Notes: generated from the sequence alone by a model not told the origin. DNA of 64,000 nucleotides from Stratiformator vulcanicus (GCF_007744515.1 NZ_CP036268.1:4458833-4522832), one strand, 5' to 3'; positions 7,591-17,246 are shown, numbered from the stretch's first letter. Made by a program: numbers and translations.

Positions 7591-8532
7591 ATGCAGATTC
7601 TCCTCGCCAACCCACGTGGTTTCTGTGCCGGCGTCAATATGGCGATCGACGCACTCGAAAAGGCCGTCGCCCATTTCGGGCCGAACATCTACGTCTATCA
7701 CGAGATCGTTCATAACCGCTATGTCGTCGATCGCTTTACGGCGCAGGGAGTGACCTTTGTCGACTCCGTGGAGGACGTGCCGGAAGAATCGATCCTACTG
7801 TTCAGCGCGCACGGCGTTTCCCCCGAAATTCGGGAAGCCTCACGCCGTAGAAAGCTGCACACGATCGACGCGACCTGCCCCCTTGTCACAAAGGTTCACA
7901 TGGAGGCGATTCGGTATGCGAAGCGGGGCTACCACATCCTGCTGATCGGTCATGAAGGGCACGACGAAGTCATCGGCACGATGGGCGAGGCCCCGGAGAG
8001 CATCACACTTGTGGAAACGCCTGAAGAGGTCGATGCCCTCGCCTTTTCGGAGGGGGCGAAGATCGCCGTGCTCACGCAGACAACTCTGAGCGTCGATGAA
8101 GCCGGCCGGGTCCTCAAGCGGCTCCGCGAACGATTTCCCCAACTGGAAACACCCAGCAAAGACGACATCTGCTACGCGACGACCAACCGTCAGGAAGCGG
8201 TCGGGATTCTCGCTCAAAAGTCGGACCTCGTCCTCGTATTGGGCAGCCAGAACAGTTCCAACAGCCAACGGCTGCGTGAACTCGGCGAAGAGTGCGGTAA
8301 GCCGGCCTATCTGATCGATGGGGCATCGGAACTTCAGCCGGATTGGTTTCACGGGGTTGAAACGGTGCTCATTACCGCCGGGGCGAGCGCCCCGGAAGTC
8401 GTGGTCCAAGAGGTCATCGACAAACTCGTCGATGAATACGGGGCTTCGCTCAGCGAAGAAACGATCCGCACCGAACAGGTGCACTTCCCACTGCCGAAGG
8501 AATTGCGGGGCTTGGAAGTGGTGCAGCGGTAA
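7591..8532 (+). CDS. ispH: 4-hydroxy-3-methylbut-2-enyl diphosphate reductase
   Basis: A 313-residue IspH (LytB), the last enzyme of the MEP isoprenoid pathway, reducing HMBPP to IPP and DMAPP with a 4Fe-4S cluster. The three cluster cysteines are at Cys12 (GFCAG), Cys96 (DATCPLV) and Cys194 (ICYATTNRQ). Other family landmarks are the active-site His in YHEIVHN and SAHGVSPE, the catalytic Glu region GHEGHDEVIGTMGE, and GSQNSSNSQRL plus ITAGASAPE near the end. Length is normal. It starts with the usual MQILLANPRGFCAG. It stands alone between the tRNA-Ser gene and a small membrane protein gene. Products would feed the carotenoid cluster further along. Confidence 0.97.
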   Translation: MQILLANPRGFCAGVNMAIDALEKAVAHFGPNIYVYHEIVHNRYVVDRFTAQGVTFVDSVEDVPEESILLFSAHGVSPEIREASRRRKLHTIDATCPLVTKVHMEAIRYAKRGYHILLIGHEGHDEVIGTMGEAPESITLVETPEEVDALAFSEGAKIAVLTQTTLSVDEAGRVLKRLRERFPQLETPSKDDICYATTNRQEAVGILAQKSDLVLVLGSQNSSNSQRLRELGEECGKPAYLIDGASELQPDWFHGVETVLITAGASAPEVVVQEVIDKLVDEYGASLSEETIRTEQVHFPLPKELRGLEVVQR

Positions 8533-8562
8533 GTAGCGATTAATGGTGACGGAGTGGTTTGG

Positions 8563-9114
8563 ATGACCGATGCAACTGGAACAGTGTCACTCCAAAGCGA
8601 AGTTCCGCCAATGCATCGGAAACGACGCTTGTGGGGCTACCCGATGGTCCGATTGTCTTTGGCAATCCTGGGAGGAATTGCGGTTCTTTTCTATCTCGCG
8701 ATGGAACTAACCACCGTCAGTCGCGGCTGCGGTCAGATCGATATCCCTATCCAATTCTCGCGGTCGATCACCTCCGACGTCAGCTTGCATGTCGAATTAA
8801 TTCGACGTTCGATGCTGGACACTGATACGCGTCTCTTCATTACTCCACATGATGCGAATCAGATTGTTCTCCACGATCCCGAAATTTCGAAGAGCTTCAG
8901 TGATATCTACTACGGATTAATTTTTCAGCGATTTCACCATACCGAGCCTGAAGACGCCGCGGTCTTCATTTTCATCAGCGCGGATGGAAATCGTCGCGAA
9001 GACGTTGCGTTGTTCCTTCCGACGATTCCGCATTGGCGTGAGGCCGGTGAGCCCCCCTTGATCGTGCCTGTCCCCGATGGCTTCGGACGTGACGACGTTA
9101 CTGCGTTCGATTGA
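8563..9114 (+). CDS. Small single-pass membrane protein, function unknown
   Basis: A 183-residue protein I do not recognise. An N-terminal basic stretch (HRKRRLW) precedes one hydrophobic segment (LSLAILGGIAVLFYLAM), then a soluble, probably extracytoplasmic domain follows. The ATG at 8563 is the most likely start; a GTG three codons upstream and an ATG at 8611 are alternatives. It begins 30 bases after ispH and may be co-transcribed, though nothing suggests an isoprenoid role. Its 3' end overlaps the convergent sulfatase gene by 17 bases. Confidence 0.55.
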   Translation: MTDATGTVSLQSEVPPMHRKRRLWGYPMVRLSLAILGGIAVLFYLAMELTTVSRGCGQIDIPIQFSRSITSDVSLHVELIRRSMLDTDTRLFITPHDANQIVLHDPEISKSFSDIYYGLIFQRFHHTEPEDAAVFIFISADGNRREDVALFLPTIPHWREAGEPPLIVPVPDGFGRDDVTAFD

Positions 9115-10597
9115 TCGTCTCGATCTCATCCAAATTGGGCGGCCAGAACTGCTGGGCAGCAATTGCCTTCGGACTCGGGGGGACGGCCTTGGCTCCCGCT
9201 GCAAGCAGAGACTTCATTTCGTTGACGCGATCCAAGTATTGCGGATTAGCCGCGCGATTCTTTAATTCAGCCGGGTCGTTCTTAAGATTGAACAGAAATG
9301 CGTGCGTCTCGTCGCCGCGCCATTCGAAGTAATGCCAGTCGCCGTAACGGACACTGCGGCCGATTCTGCCGTCGCGGTTAACCGGCACGTGCATGGAATA
9401 AGCGGGGTGATTCCATTGTGCCGAGGGGTTTCGCAATAGCGGCGTTAAGCTGCGGCCGTGCAAGTCATCCAATGGTTTAATGCCTGCTAGATCAAGGAGC
9501 GTCGGATAAATGTCGATGAATTCGACAGGTCGCTCACAGATATCTCCACTCGTGGACTGTTTCGGCGCTCGGATGATCAAGGGCGTTCGGAGTGTCTGGT
9601 CGTAGAGGCCGTACTTGTGCCACATGCCGTGATGGCCCAGTTGATAACCGTGGTCGCCGAGAAAGACGATGATCGTGTTCTCGATTAACCCCTGCTCTTC
9701 GAGTGCGGACAATAGCCGACCGACCTGAGAATCGAGGTATTGAACGCAGGCATAATAGGCTTTGACCGATTTTCTCCGCTGAGCGTCGTCCATGCCCCGA
9801 TCGTAGTCACCATTCTTCGGCATCACCTCGAGAGCACGCTGCTCCGATGCAGCCGCCGTGAACAACGGTACTGATTCGAGCGGGATTGATTCAAAATGCT
9901 CGGCAGGTGCAATCCAAGGCGTATGCGGCACGAAGAAGCCGACGGCAAGGAAGAAGGGATCGGCCTTTGCCGCCTGCATTTTCTCGATGGCGAGTGTCGC
10001 AATCCGACCGTCCGGTGATTGCTTTGAGGACGTCGTGGACATCACCCAATCAAGCGAGCCCGCCCCCTTGTAGCGGCCATGTTTCGCGCCGATCTGATCG
10101 ACCTCGCGGTTAATGGCTTCCCTATCGAACCAATAGGCCTGTTCCCAACTTGTGGCATCATCCCATAGGTCGTTCTGCCAACCCTGCTGCCGCTTATCGT
10201 AAGGATTGCCGTGGAACAGCTTGCCGACCTTAATCGTGCGATAGCCCGCTTCACGAAAGGCCTGCGGCAGCGTCTTCGCATCGGGTAAAGCGTATCGCGG
10301 AGAGACTTCATTCACGAAGACTTTGACCGCATCGGGTCGCTTCCCGAACAGCAGGGAGCATCGACTCGGCCCGCAAAGAGGGTATTGACAATAGGCATCG
10401 TCGAACCGGACACCGGTTTCGGCCAGCGAGTCGATATGTGGTGTCTCGATGGCCGTATTTCCGTAGCATCGCGGAAAGACGCCTAGATCATCCGCCATGA
10501 TGAACAGGACGTTAGGACGGTCGGCGGCAGAGACGAACTCTGAAGCCGCAACGAGACACGCCAGAGTTACAATAATAGCAATGAGTTTTTGCGCCAA
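9098..10597 (-). CDS. Secreted type I sulfatase, iduronate-2-sulfatase-like
   Basis: A 499-residue sulfatase with an N-terminal signal peptide (cleavage near residue 25, after VSA). The formylglycine motif is CGPSR with Cys75, which an FGE-type enzyme would convert to formylglycine. Metal-binding residues include Asp36-Asp37 (MADDLG) and FLGDHGYQLGHHG later on. Sequence layout (PLCGPSRCSLLFGKRPD, WIAPAEHF, YPTLLDLAG) resembles iduronate-2-sulfatases, which in planctomycetes serve to desulfate algal polysaccharides. It follows a second sulfatase gene by 25 bases on the same strand, so the two probably form an operon. The natural substrate cannot be told; the nearby sugar cluster makes a fucan-type sulfated polysaccharide attractive but unproven. 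Confidence 0.9.
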   Translation of the reverse strand: MAQKLIAIIVTLACLVAASEFVSAADRPNVLFIMADDLGVFPRCYGNTAIETPHIDSLAETGVRFDDAYCQYPLCGPSRCSLLFGKRPDAVKVFVNEVSPRYALPDAKTLPQAFREAGYRTIKVGKLFHGNPYDKRQQGWQNDLWDDATSWEQAYWFDREAINREVDQIGAKHGRYKGAGSLDWVMSTTSSKQSPDGRIATLAIEKMQAAKADPFFLAVGFFVPHTPWIAPAEHFESIPLESVPLFTAAASEQRALEVMPKNGDYDRGMDDAQRRKSVKAYYACVQYLDSQVGRLLSALEEQGLIENTIIVFLGDHGYQLGHHGMWHKYGLYDQTLRTPLIIRAPKQSTSGDICERPVEFIDIYPTLLDLAGIKPLDDLHGRSLTPLLRNPSAQWNHPAYSMHVPVNRDGRIGRSVRYGDWHYFEWRGDETHAFLFNLKNDPAELKNRAANPQYLDRVNEMKSLLAAGAKAVPPSPKAIAAQQFWPPNLDEIETINRTQ

Positions 10598-10622
10598 AGA
10601 TCAGATCTCCAAGAAAAGTCAG

Positions 10623-12545
10623 TTAGTTGGACTCGAATTGCCCGATGGCGGAAATGAGTGAGAACTCGAGCGGGTAGGGCGCGGCTCGCGGGCCTTTCGG
10701 CTGGACAAAGAATCCCGATGTGCGATTTTTTAAGGCGGCTTTCATCTCCGGCAGTTTGGGCCGGGCCTTTTCACCAAGGCGTTCCAACGTCCTCGCCGCA
10801 TGGCACGCGGCCCAGCCGTTTTCGCTATTGAGTTCTTTGGCCAGCAGGTCGAGTGCGTCGTCGTGTTCGGCATCAGTGCAAAGTAGCGATGCTGCTTCAA
10901 TACGAACCGATGCGGCTTCATCATCAAGCAGTGATGTCAGGGCTGGTCTGATCTCAGCCAATTCGTCACGTCGCGTTGCAAGCCCCTTCAACGCCCAATA
11001 GCGGATCGCAGGGTCGGGATCACTTAAGTGGTTTGCAATCTCCTCGAACGATGTCAGTTCCGTAACTTCAAGAATACGTTCCAGCGGGTATCCCTTACCG
11101 TCGCGCGCCAGTTCATAGGCGGGAGCGGCAAGCTCGGCCTCCGCCAGCTCGGCCTCTGGCCAGAACCCGAGATCACGTTCGGAGATTAAGAAGTGCTTTA
11201 ATGCCACATCCATTTCCTTAATTCTCCCCTGCTGGGCCGGGTCATTCGCCAAGTCATTAAGGCACCATTTGTCAGACTGCGTATCGAAGAGCAATCGAGA
11301 TGAACGATTCGTCTCCCAGTAGTGTTGCTGCTGCGGATTCAATATTCCTTCGTCGGCATTCTCCCGAATCTCCTGAACCAGTTCGCCCTCGACGTTGTAG
11401 AGCGCCGACATCGTCTGTTGATCGTACGGGACATCTCGGGCATACCTGCGGATAAGCAGATACCGCCCATCGCTAATCCAGCGGGTCACTTCCCGGGTTT
11501 CATCCATGCGGTCGCGCGTGCCGAGAACATAGCGGTGCTTCTTCGAAGCGCCCCGGCCCAAGAACGGGATGCCGTGCATGTAAACAGGCGAATCGACATC
11601 CGCCAGTTCAAGCACCGTTGGAGCCAGGTCGGCAAAACAGGTCAGCCGATCACTGACCGTGCCATGACGGGCAGGGGCAAGTTCTTGAAACTGCTCCGGC
11701 ACATGCACCAGGAGCGGGCATCTCAGGCCATAGTCACTTGCGCAAGCTTTTCCAGTCGGCAGCCCGGCACCGTGGTCTGAATAAAAGAAGATGATCGTCT
11801 CATCGGCGAGGCCGTCTTCTCTTAATTGATGAATGATCTTTGCAACGAAATCATCGAGCGCCGAGATGCAGTCGTAGTAGCGAGCAACGGTCCGCCTGGC
11901 CGTATCGGACTGAGGATAATGCGGTGGAAGCGGGGCGTCGGCCGGGTTATGAATTTGCTCCGACGTGAGTGTGGATTGGACCTCATCAACAAAATAATCC
12001 CAGTCGTTGCGACTCGTCCGCGACTGATGGGTACCCATGAAATTAAAGATACTGAAGAACGGTTTCTCGTCCGTTCGATTCCGCCAGTGCGCGGCCTGAC
12101 TCGAATCGTCCCATGCAGCCCGGACGAACTCGCTCACATCGCCCTCGGCATTACGCGCGAGGTTGTAATCGGTCTTCTTATTATTGGTGCAGTAATAGCC
12201 GGTATCGCGCAGATAGGCCGAAAACGGTCGCACCCATTCAGGAATGCGGTGATACGACCGCATCCGCGACGTGCCGAGCGGGCCGTTATGCATGCCTGTG
12301 ATGATCGTACTCCGCGACGGCGAACACATCGGCGACTCGGCGAAGAATCGAGTGTAGCGAACGCTCCGCTTCGCTAACGCGTCAATGTGCGGCGTGGCGG
12401 CATACTTGTCGCCGTAACAGCCAAGGTCCGGGCTCATATCTTCAGCGACGATCCAAACAATATTGGGCCGGTCGTCGGCCCGCGCCGCTGAGGCACCAAA
12501 GATTACTGCAATTAAGAGAAAGTTCTTGGTCATGAAACGCAACAT
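10623..12545 (-). CDS. Secreted sulfatase of the N-sulfoglucosamine sulfohydrolase type with C-terminal HEAT repeats
   Basis: A 640-residue protein with a signal peptide (cleavage after about residue 23, ARA). The formylglycine motif is CSPSR with Cys74. The catalytic domain (residues about 25-480) has the sulfamidase pattern NIVWIVAEDMSPDLGCYGD, ESPMCSPSRS and FYSDHGAG. Residues about 525-625 form HEAT-like helical repeats (DPAIRYWALKGLA, ASVRIEAASLL, WAACHAARTLERLG), an attachment seen in planctomycete sulfatases and presumably for protein or glycan contacts. The start could be Met1 or Met5. It is followed by the second sulfatase gene 25 bases downstream. Upstream, a terminator separates it from the DUF1552 gene, so the two sulfatases are likely their own transcription unit. 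Confidence 0.9.
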   Translation of the reverse strand: MLRFMTKNFLLIAVIFGASAARADDRPNIVWIVAEDMSPDLGCYGDKYAATPHIDALAKRSVRYTRFFAESPMCSPSRSTIITGMHNGPLGTSRMRSYHRIPEWVRPFSAYLRDTGYYCTNNKKTDYNLARNAEGDVSEFVRAAWDDSSQAAHWRNRTDEKPFFSIFNFMGTHQSRTSRNDWDYFVDEVQSTLTSEQIHNPADAPLPPHYPQSDTARRTVARYYDCISALDDFVAKIIHQLREDGLADETIIFFYSDHGAGLPTGKACASDYGLRCPLLVHVPEQFQELAPARHGTVSDRLTCFADLAPTVLELADVDSPVYMHGIPFLGRGASKKHRYVLGTRDRMDETREVTRWISDGRYLLIRRYARDVPYDQQTMSALYNVEGELVQEIRENADEGILNPQQQHYWETNRSSRLLFDTQSDKWCLNDLANDPAQQGRIKEMDVALKHFLISERDLGFWPEAELAEAELAAPAYELARDGKGYPLERILEVTELTSFEEIANHLSDPDPAIRYWALKGLATRRDELAEIRPALTSLLDDEAASVRIEAASLLCTDAEHDDALDLLAKELNSENGWAACHAARTLERLGEKARPKLPEMKAALKNRTSGFFVQPKGPRAAPYPLEFSLISAIGQFESN

Positions 12546-12642
12546 AGTAATTTCGCGGGAGAAACATTACCCGAGTGGTAGGTAGCCGAAGCGACCACAA
12601 TAGCGCACTATCAGGCAATTCACAAATAAAAAGAGTGCAAAC

Positions 12643-12676
12643 AAAAAGGGAGCGGGTCGATAGTCGACACGCTCCC
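12643..12676 (-). terminator. Intrinsic terminator after the DUF1592/DUF1552 pair
   Basis: On the minus strand GGGAGCG pairs with CGCTCCC, extended by a GTCGA/TCGAC inner stem, and is followed by TTTTTGTTTG. It lies about 140 bases downstream of the DUF1552 stop and upstream of the sulfatase pair. Confidence 0.82.
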
Positions 12677-12768
12677 TCGTCAATTTGCCCGCTATTCGTT
12701 AGACCAACTAAAGGCAGTTTTAACACTAGCCAGACGCGCAAGTCGATGGTCGACCAACCAGTGATGTT

Positions 12769-12789
12769 CCCGACGGCTCGCGCCTCGGG
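12769..12789. repeat. Short hairpin repeat, copy 2 (family B)
   Basis: CCCGACGGC ... GCCTCGGG, 21 bases, differing from the copy at 5918-5938 at two positions. It lies between the DUF1552 stop and the terminator at 12643-12676. Confidence 0.65.
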
Positions 12790-12818
12790 CTTGTATGCCA
12801 GACGATTTGAAACCAGTT

Positions 12819-14180
12819 CTAAACGATTTCTTTGATGACGCCGTCGGCTTCGCCGCCCTGAAAATCTTCGGGAACCGGAACGCCCATCACACCGAACATC
12901 GTTTGCCAGAGGTTTCCGAGATATTGGTCATCGTTGCGGACATGTCCCTGGTGATTCACACCGAGGCGACTGCCGCCGCAAATCATCGTCGGAAGTTGAT
13001 GGCGATTGTGGGCATTGACCGTGCCGCCGCTGGACCCCCATGCGAGCAGCGTGTGATCGAGCAGCGTCCCATCGCCTTCCTTAATGCCTTTGAGCTTATC
13101 GAGCAGGTAGGCCCACAATTCCATATAATTCGTGTCAACGATCGTCCACCACTTGAGTTTGTCGTTGTCTTCGCCGTGGTGGGTCATCGTGTGATAGCCG
13201 TACGGGTTGTCGGTCGACCCGCGGAACGCGCCGGTTCCGTCGCTATTATCCTTACGAGCCATATAGGAAATAACGCGCGTGCTGTCGGTCTGAAGCGCCA
13301 ACGCGATCACGTCATACATCAGCTTTTGATAGCGGACGTAGTCGAGCCCGCCGCGATCGGGGTCGAGGCTTTGCTCATCTCCGAACTCCGGCCGCGCGAC
13401 CTCCGGCTTCGGCTTATAGAGCCAGCGTTTGTCGGCCGACATTTTATTTTCGAGGTCACGGATCGACGTGAAGTATTCTTCGAGCCGCTCTCGATCGTTT
13501 TTACCAAGGGTTTCATTGAGCCGTTTCGCTTCATCACGAACCGAGTCGAGTACACTTTCTTGAATGCCGAAGTTCTGTTCGCGCTTGGCGATCGACTCCG
13601 GAGTCTCGGGGCGGAATAGTTTCTCGAACAGGGCGTGCGGCCGGTTCTCGGCCGGCAGCGGCGTTCCGCTCCGCGTCCACGAACAGGTATTGTCTTGCGG
13701 CGCACCAAAGCCGGTCCCACGACGAATGCCGAGTTGGAGTGAGGGGAATCGCGTCTTGTGACCGATCGCTTCGGCCAGTTCCTGATCTGCCGAAATGCGG
13801 AGCTCGGTGTCGGCATCATGCGTAGCCGTTCCGGTGAGGAAAGTCCGATCGCCGCCGTGGCCACCGGAGTGGGTCAGCTTTAAACCACTGATGACGGTGA
13901 AGTCATCTCGGTGCCGAGCAAGCGGCTTAAGGATCGGCGTGAGCTGATAATCCTTGCCAGTCGCCTTCGGCGTGTAGTCTCGGCCGTTCATGCCGAGACC
14001 CCAGAATGTGAAGACTGACCGCTTGGGGCGTTCATCGGCCGTAATTTCGCCGGCCGTCGCGACGCTCCGCGCGTTGCGGCTCATCGCTTCCAGCATTGGC
14101 AGACCGAGGACGACCCCCGTTCCGGCCCCCTTAAGGAAACTGCGGCGATCGAGCGGATTGCGGCTATAGCGAGGTTTCAT
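12819..14180 (-). CDS. DUF1552 domain protein, Tat-exported
   Basis: A 453-residue protein of the planctomycete DUF1552 family. The N-terminus has a twin-arginine motif (RRSFLKG) followed by a hydrophobic stretch (VVLGLPML), so it is probably exported folded by the Tat system. Landmarks are the start of the mature part (FTFWGLGMNGRDYTP), ISGLKLTHSGGHGG and, near the end, AWGSSGGTVNAHNRHQLPTM. Biochemical function is not established; the family resembles DUF1501 sulfatase-like secreted proteins. It lies 68 bases downstream of the DUF1592 cytochrome gene on the same strand. This pairing is very common in planctomycetes and implies a joint task, possibly extracellular or periplasmic redox chemistry. 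Confidence 0.88.
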   Translation of the reverse strand: MKPRYSRNPLDRRSFLKGAGTGVVLGLPMLEAMSRNARSVATAGEITADERPKRSVFTFWGLGMNGRDYTPKATGKDYQLTPILKPLARHRDDFTVISGLKLTHSGGHGGDRTFLTGTATHDADTELRISADQELAEAIGHKTRFPSLQLGIRRGTGFGAPQDNTCSWTRSGTPLPAENRPHALFEKLFRPETPESIAKREQNFGIQESVLDSVRDEAKRLNETLGKNDRERLEEYFTSIRDLENKMSADKRWLYKPKPEVARPEFGDEQSLDPDRGGLDYVRYQKLMYDVIALALQTDSTRVISYMARKDNSDGTGAFRGSTDNPYGYHTMTHHGEDNDKLKWWTIVDTNYMELWAYLLDKLKGIKEGDGTLLDHTLLAWGSSGGTVNAHNRHQLPTMICGGSRLGVNHQGHVRNDDQYLGNLWQTMFGVMGVPVPEDFQGGEADGVIKEIV

Positions 14181-14248
14181 GGTGTTTCCGTTCTAGCTGA
14201 GTTGCGAGTGCTTGGAAGTTAGTCGATCAATAATTGAAAGGCTTATGA

Positions 14249-16876
14249 CTACTTGGTTTGAAACGGCTCCGAAGCCACGATTGCTTGGATGAGCGGCCGA
14301 ATGCGGTAGTCGTTCTGCTCCAATGCCGCGACCAAGTCGTCGACCGTTTTATAGTCGACATAACCGACCGGTCGGCTGAGGGCGTATGTCAGCAGCTTCT
14401 CGCTGAAGGCCTTCGCAAATTTCTTCTTTTCAGCCAGAAGCGCGACTTTAAACTCTTCGAGGCTTGAGTACTTACGACCGGAGGGCAACTGGCCACTCAC
14501 GTCGAGTTCCGGAGCTTTCTTGGGATTGCGGAAATTCTCACCATTCGCCTTGGTTCGCCAGGCTCCGATCGCGTCGTAGTTTTCGAGCGCGAGACCGTAC
14601 GGATCGAGCTTGGCATGACAAGACGCACAGGTCGGCTCATCGCGGTGGAGGGCCAGCCGTTCGCGGACGGTCAGATTCTCTCCCTTGGTATTGGGCTGCA
14701 CTTCCCCGGCATTTGGCGGCGGGGGCGGAGGAGGATCATTAAAGAGATTTTCGACGATCCAAGCGGCCCGACGAACCGGCAGTGTTCGCGTCCCATCTGC
14801 CAATAGCGTCATCAATCCGGTCATGCCGAAGATGCCGCCGCGGTGATGCTCGGGCTTAATCGCCACACGACGAAATTCTTTTCCCTTCACACCTTTAATG
14901 CCGTAATGCTCGGCCAACCGCTCGTTAATGACCAGAAAGTCGGAGTCTAGGAAATTCGTGATCGCCAGATTGCTTGCCAGAATCTCCGCGAAGAAGGCGA
15001 GCGCTTCGGTTTTTGAAGCCTCTTCTAATGACTGATCATAGTCGGGGTAGAGATACATCCCCGGTTGAACGCTGCCGAACAGCTCGACCTGCAGCCACTG
15101 ACCGGCGAAGCTCTCGACGAACTGTTGCGACTTCGGATCGTCAAGCATTCGCGTCACCTGAGACCGCAGCACTTTCGGGTCGCTCAGCCTTCCCTGCTCG
15201 GCGAGATGAAACAATTCTTCATCGGGCATCGTACTCCATAGGAAATACGAGAGCCGCGATGCGAGTTCGTAATCGTTTAATTCGCGGACACCGTCCGACA
15301 CCGAAGCCGATCTCGGGACCGGCTCTGCGATATAAAGGAACTGCGGAGAGCACAGCACTTTCTGCAGCCCGAGCCGCATCGCCTGTGGAAAGTTCATGCC
15401 GTGTTGATTAATGCCTGCCTGAACGATCGCCAGCACACGGTCGACCTCACCCGGCTGGACCGGTCGCCGGAAGGCCCGCGGCAGCAATTTCTCAATCGCC
15501 GCTCGGGCTTCAGCCAGTGTCCTGTCTGCCGAAGTCTCTTCACCCAGCAACAGTTGGTGACTTGCCGGCGGCCATGACTGGTGAACCGGTCCGCTGACTT
15601 CGATGACGTCGACGAAGAGTTTCGGCACTTCATCTTCGCGACCGGCCCATTCGTTAGCATATGAAAAGAACGGCTCATTAAACTTTCCAGCCAAATCAAG
15701 AAGCCGATCGCGCTCGGCGTACGCTTCCTTCAGCGCTTGCTTATCGCCCGACTTCTTCGCCGCGGCGATCTCTCTGGTCACAACTCGGGACGGGTTCTTA
15801 ATCTTCTTATACCAAGTTCCGTTCCCGCCGATGACCTTTTCAATGCCATTCCACGAGATACCCAACCCACGCTTTTGACCGGGCTGCCCGGCCCGCAGAA
15901 ACATGACTGTTTCGACCCAGTCCGGATCGTCAAGATCGTGAGGTAGTTCGACGATCTTCTCCGACGCGACCGGCGTGCTATCGGCGTAGGAATATTTTAA
16001 TTTGATCGGTGCGCCCCGTGATCCGACCGATGCTCCGGCTTTCATTCGGATACGGTAATAGCCGTCACTCGTCACGAGATCATTGAGCTTCACGCTCTGA
16101 AAGATTTTACCCCAGTACTTCGGCCCTTTGTCGTAGCCATAGTGACTCTGAATGTGCAGCACGCCGTTATCTTTGAACTCGTACTTCTGGACGCCGGCGG
16201 GGATTTTGAAGCTTTCGCCAAGCAGCGATTCCTTCACGACACCCTTAGTCTTTCGCGTACTGTCTTCAGATTCCGAGACAATTTTCTGGGCCTCCGGCTC
16301 GGAGCCGGAGACGATCACTTCGTCGGAAATCAAACTGGCGGCTTCCAGGTAAGCGTCCATCTGAGTCGCGTCGACGAATAACGCCGCACTCACGCGGTCG
16401 AAGCCCTCGGCTTTCCCGTCGGGGGGAACTGCTTCCATCAACGTCGTCGACGCAAAGTTCTCATCGATCAATAGCAGGTCGCGAACGGTGTTGATGTATT
16501 CGCGTCGGTTGAGCCGGCGGAGTTGGATTCGACCCCCGGCCATTTTCGCTTCCCGTTCGGTACGACGCAGTTCCCGGCCGACCCATTCGACGACAGCAAA
16601 AGACTCTTTCGGATCGGGACGAGCTTCGTCCTCCGGCGGCATGTCGCCGATGTTGATGCGGTCGATGACCTCGCGCCACATTTCCGGCGTTTTGGCGACC
16701 GAGAAATCGGCCCCCAACTCGTCGATGCGGAAGCCAGCGGCTGCCTGCCGAGCGTCGTGGCACTGGTAGCAGTGCTTCTTCAGAAAGGGCTCCACATCAC
16801 GATGAAATGCTTCATCCGCGGCACTACAAAGTGTGGCGGGCGGGCATAACGCAATGGCAATCAGCAGTTTACGCAT
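14249..16876 (-). CDS. Planctomycete cytochrome c domain protein, DUF1587/1592/1588/1585 type
   Basis: An 875-residue secreted protein. A signal peptide (residues 1-19, ending CSA) precedes a cytochrome-like haem motif CYQCH (Cys36, Cys39, His40). The middle part holds DUF1587 (RLNRREYINTVRDLL), a carbohydrate-binding-like stretch (residues about 210-330) and DUF1595/DUF1592 (EVDRVLAIVQAGINQHG, LASRLSYFLWSTMPDEEL). A proline run precedes DUF1588 with a second haem-like motif CASCH (residues 750-754), and the C-terminus is DUF1585. The two CxxCH sites suggest covalent haem at both ends. The role is unknown; such proteins are expanded in planctomycetes. It is the first gene of a two-gene unit with the DUF1552 protein. 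Confidence 0.9.
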   Translation of the reverse strand: MRKLLIAIALCPPATLCSAADEAFHRDVEPFLKKHCYQCHDARQAAAGFRIDELGADFSVAKTPEMWREVIDRINIGDMPPEDEARPDPKESFAVVEWVGRELRRTEREAKMAGGRIQLRRLNRREYINTVRDLLLIDENFASTTLMEAVPPDGKAEGFDRVSAALFVDATQMDAYLEAASLISDEVIVSGSEPEAQKIVSESEDSTRKTKGVVKESLLGESFKIPAGVQKYEFKDNGVLHIQSHYGYDKGPKYWGKIFQSVKLNDLVTSDGYYRIRMKAGASVGSRGAPIKLKYSYADSTPVASEKIVELPHDLDDPDWVETVMFLRAGQPGQKRGLGISWNGIEKVIGGNGTWYKKIKNPSRVVTREIAAAKKSGDKQALKEAYAERDRLLDLAGKFNEPFFSYANEWAGREDEVPKLFVDVIEVSGPVHQSWPPASHQLLLGEETSADRTLAEARAAIEKLLPRAFRRPVQPGEVDRVLAIVQAGINQHGMNFPQAMRLGLQKVLCSPQFLYIAEPVPRSASVSDGVRELNDYELASRLSYFLWSTMPDEELFHLAEQGRLSDPKVLRSQVTRMLDDPKSQQFVESFAGQWLQVELFGSVQPGMYLYPDYDQSLEEASKTEALAFFAEILASNLAITNFLDSDFLVINERLAEHYGIKGVKGKEFRRVAIKPEHHRGGIFGMTGLMTLLADGTRTLPVRRAAWIVENLFNDPPPPPPPNAGEVQPNTKGENLTVRERLALHRDEPTCASCHAKLDPYGLALENYDAIGAWRTKANGENFRNPKKAPELDVSGQLPSGRKYSSLEEFKVALLAEKKKFAKAFSEKLLTYALSRPVGYVDYKTVDDLVAALEQNDYRIRPLIQAIVASEPFQTK

Positions 16877-17246
16877 GGGAACTCTGGGCGAGCGGTCAGG
16901 CGGGACTCGTATCTCGAATTATCGACCCGCGTTTCGAACAAGACGTTCGTCCGGATCAGAATGATTCACGAAAAGCGGTCGACACGGCGAAATCTCACGA
17001 TTGAGGCTTTGGTCCCAAATCAGAACATTATGCCTATCGCATCAACATTATCTTGTGCATTATTCCCACTGTCAATGTGCGATTCGGAGCTGTTGCTGTC
17101 GAAGGAAATGTCGAATGTCGCCGACTGGTACAACCCACCGGCGAACGCATCTCGACGACCGGTTGGTAGCTTTGGGCGACGTTATCGAGCGAAGTAAATC
17201 CGGCAGCGCCGCCTTCGACCTCCTGTTTCCCGCCCGAGTGATCCAC
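16877..17246. other. Divergent intergenic region, no gene seen
   Basis: About 370 bases between the divergent DUF1592 cytochrome gene and the PQQ-propeller gene. Both promoters must lie here. I see no repeat, RNA or convincing promoter consensus. The propeller frame stays open back to 17001, but that translation is Cys/Arg/His-rich and unlike a protein N-terminus. Confidence 0.6.

Noticed and set aside
12795-13619. 274-codon open frame on the plus strand
   Set aside because: It is antisense to the DUF1552 gene, which has clear family motifs.
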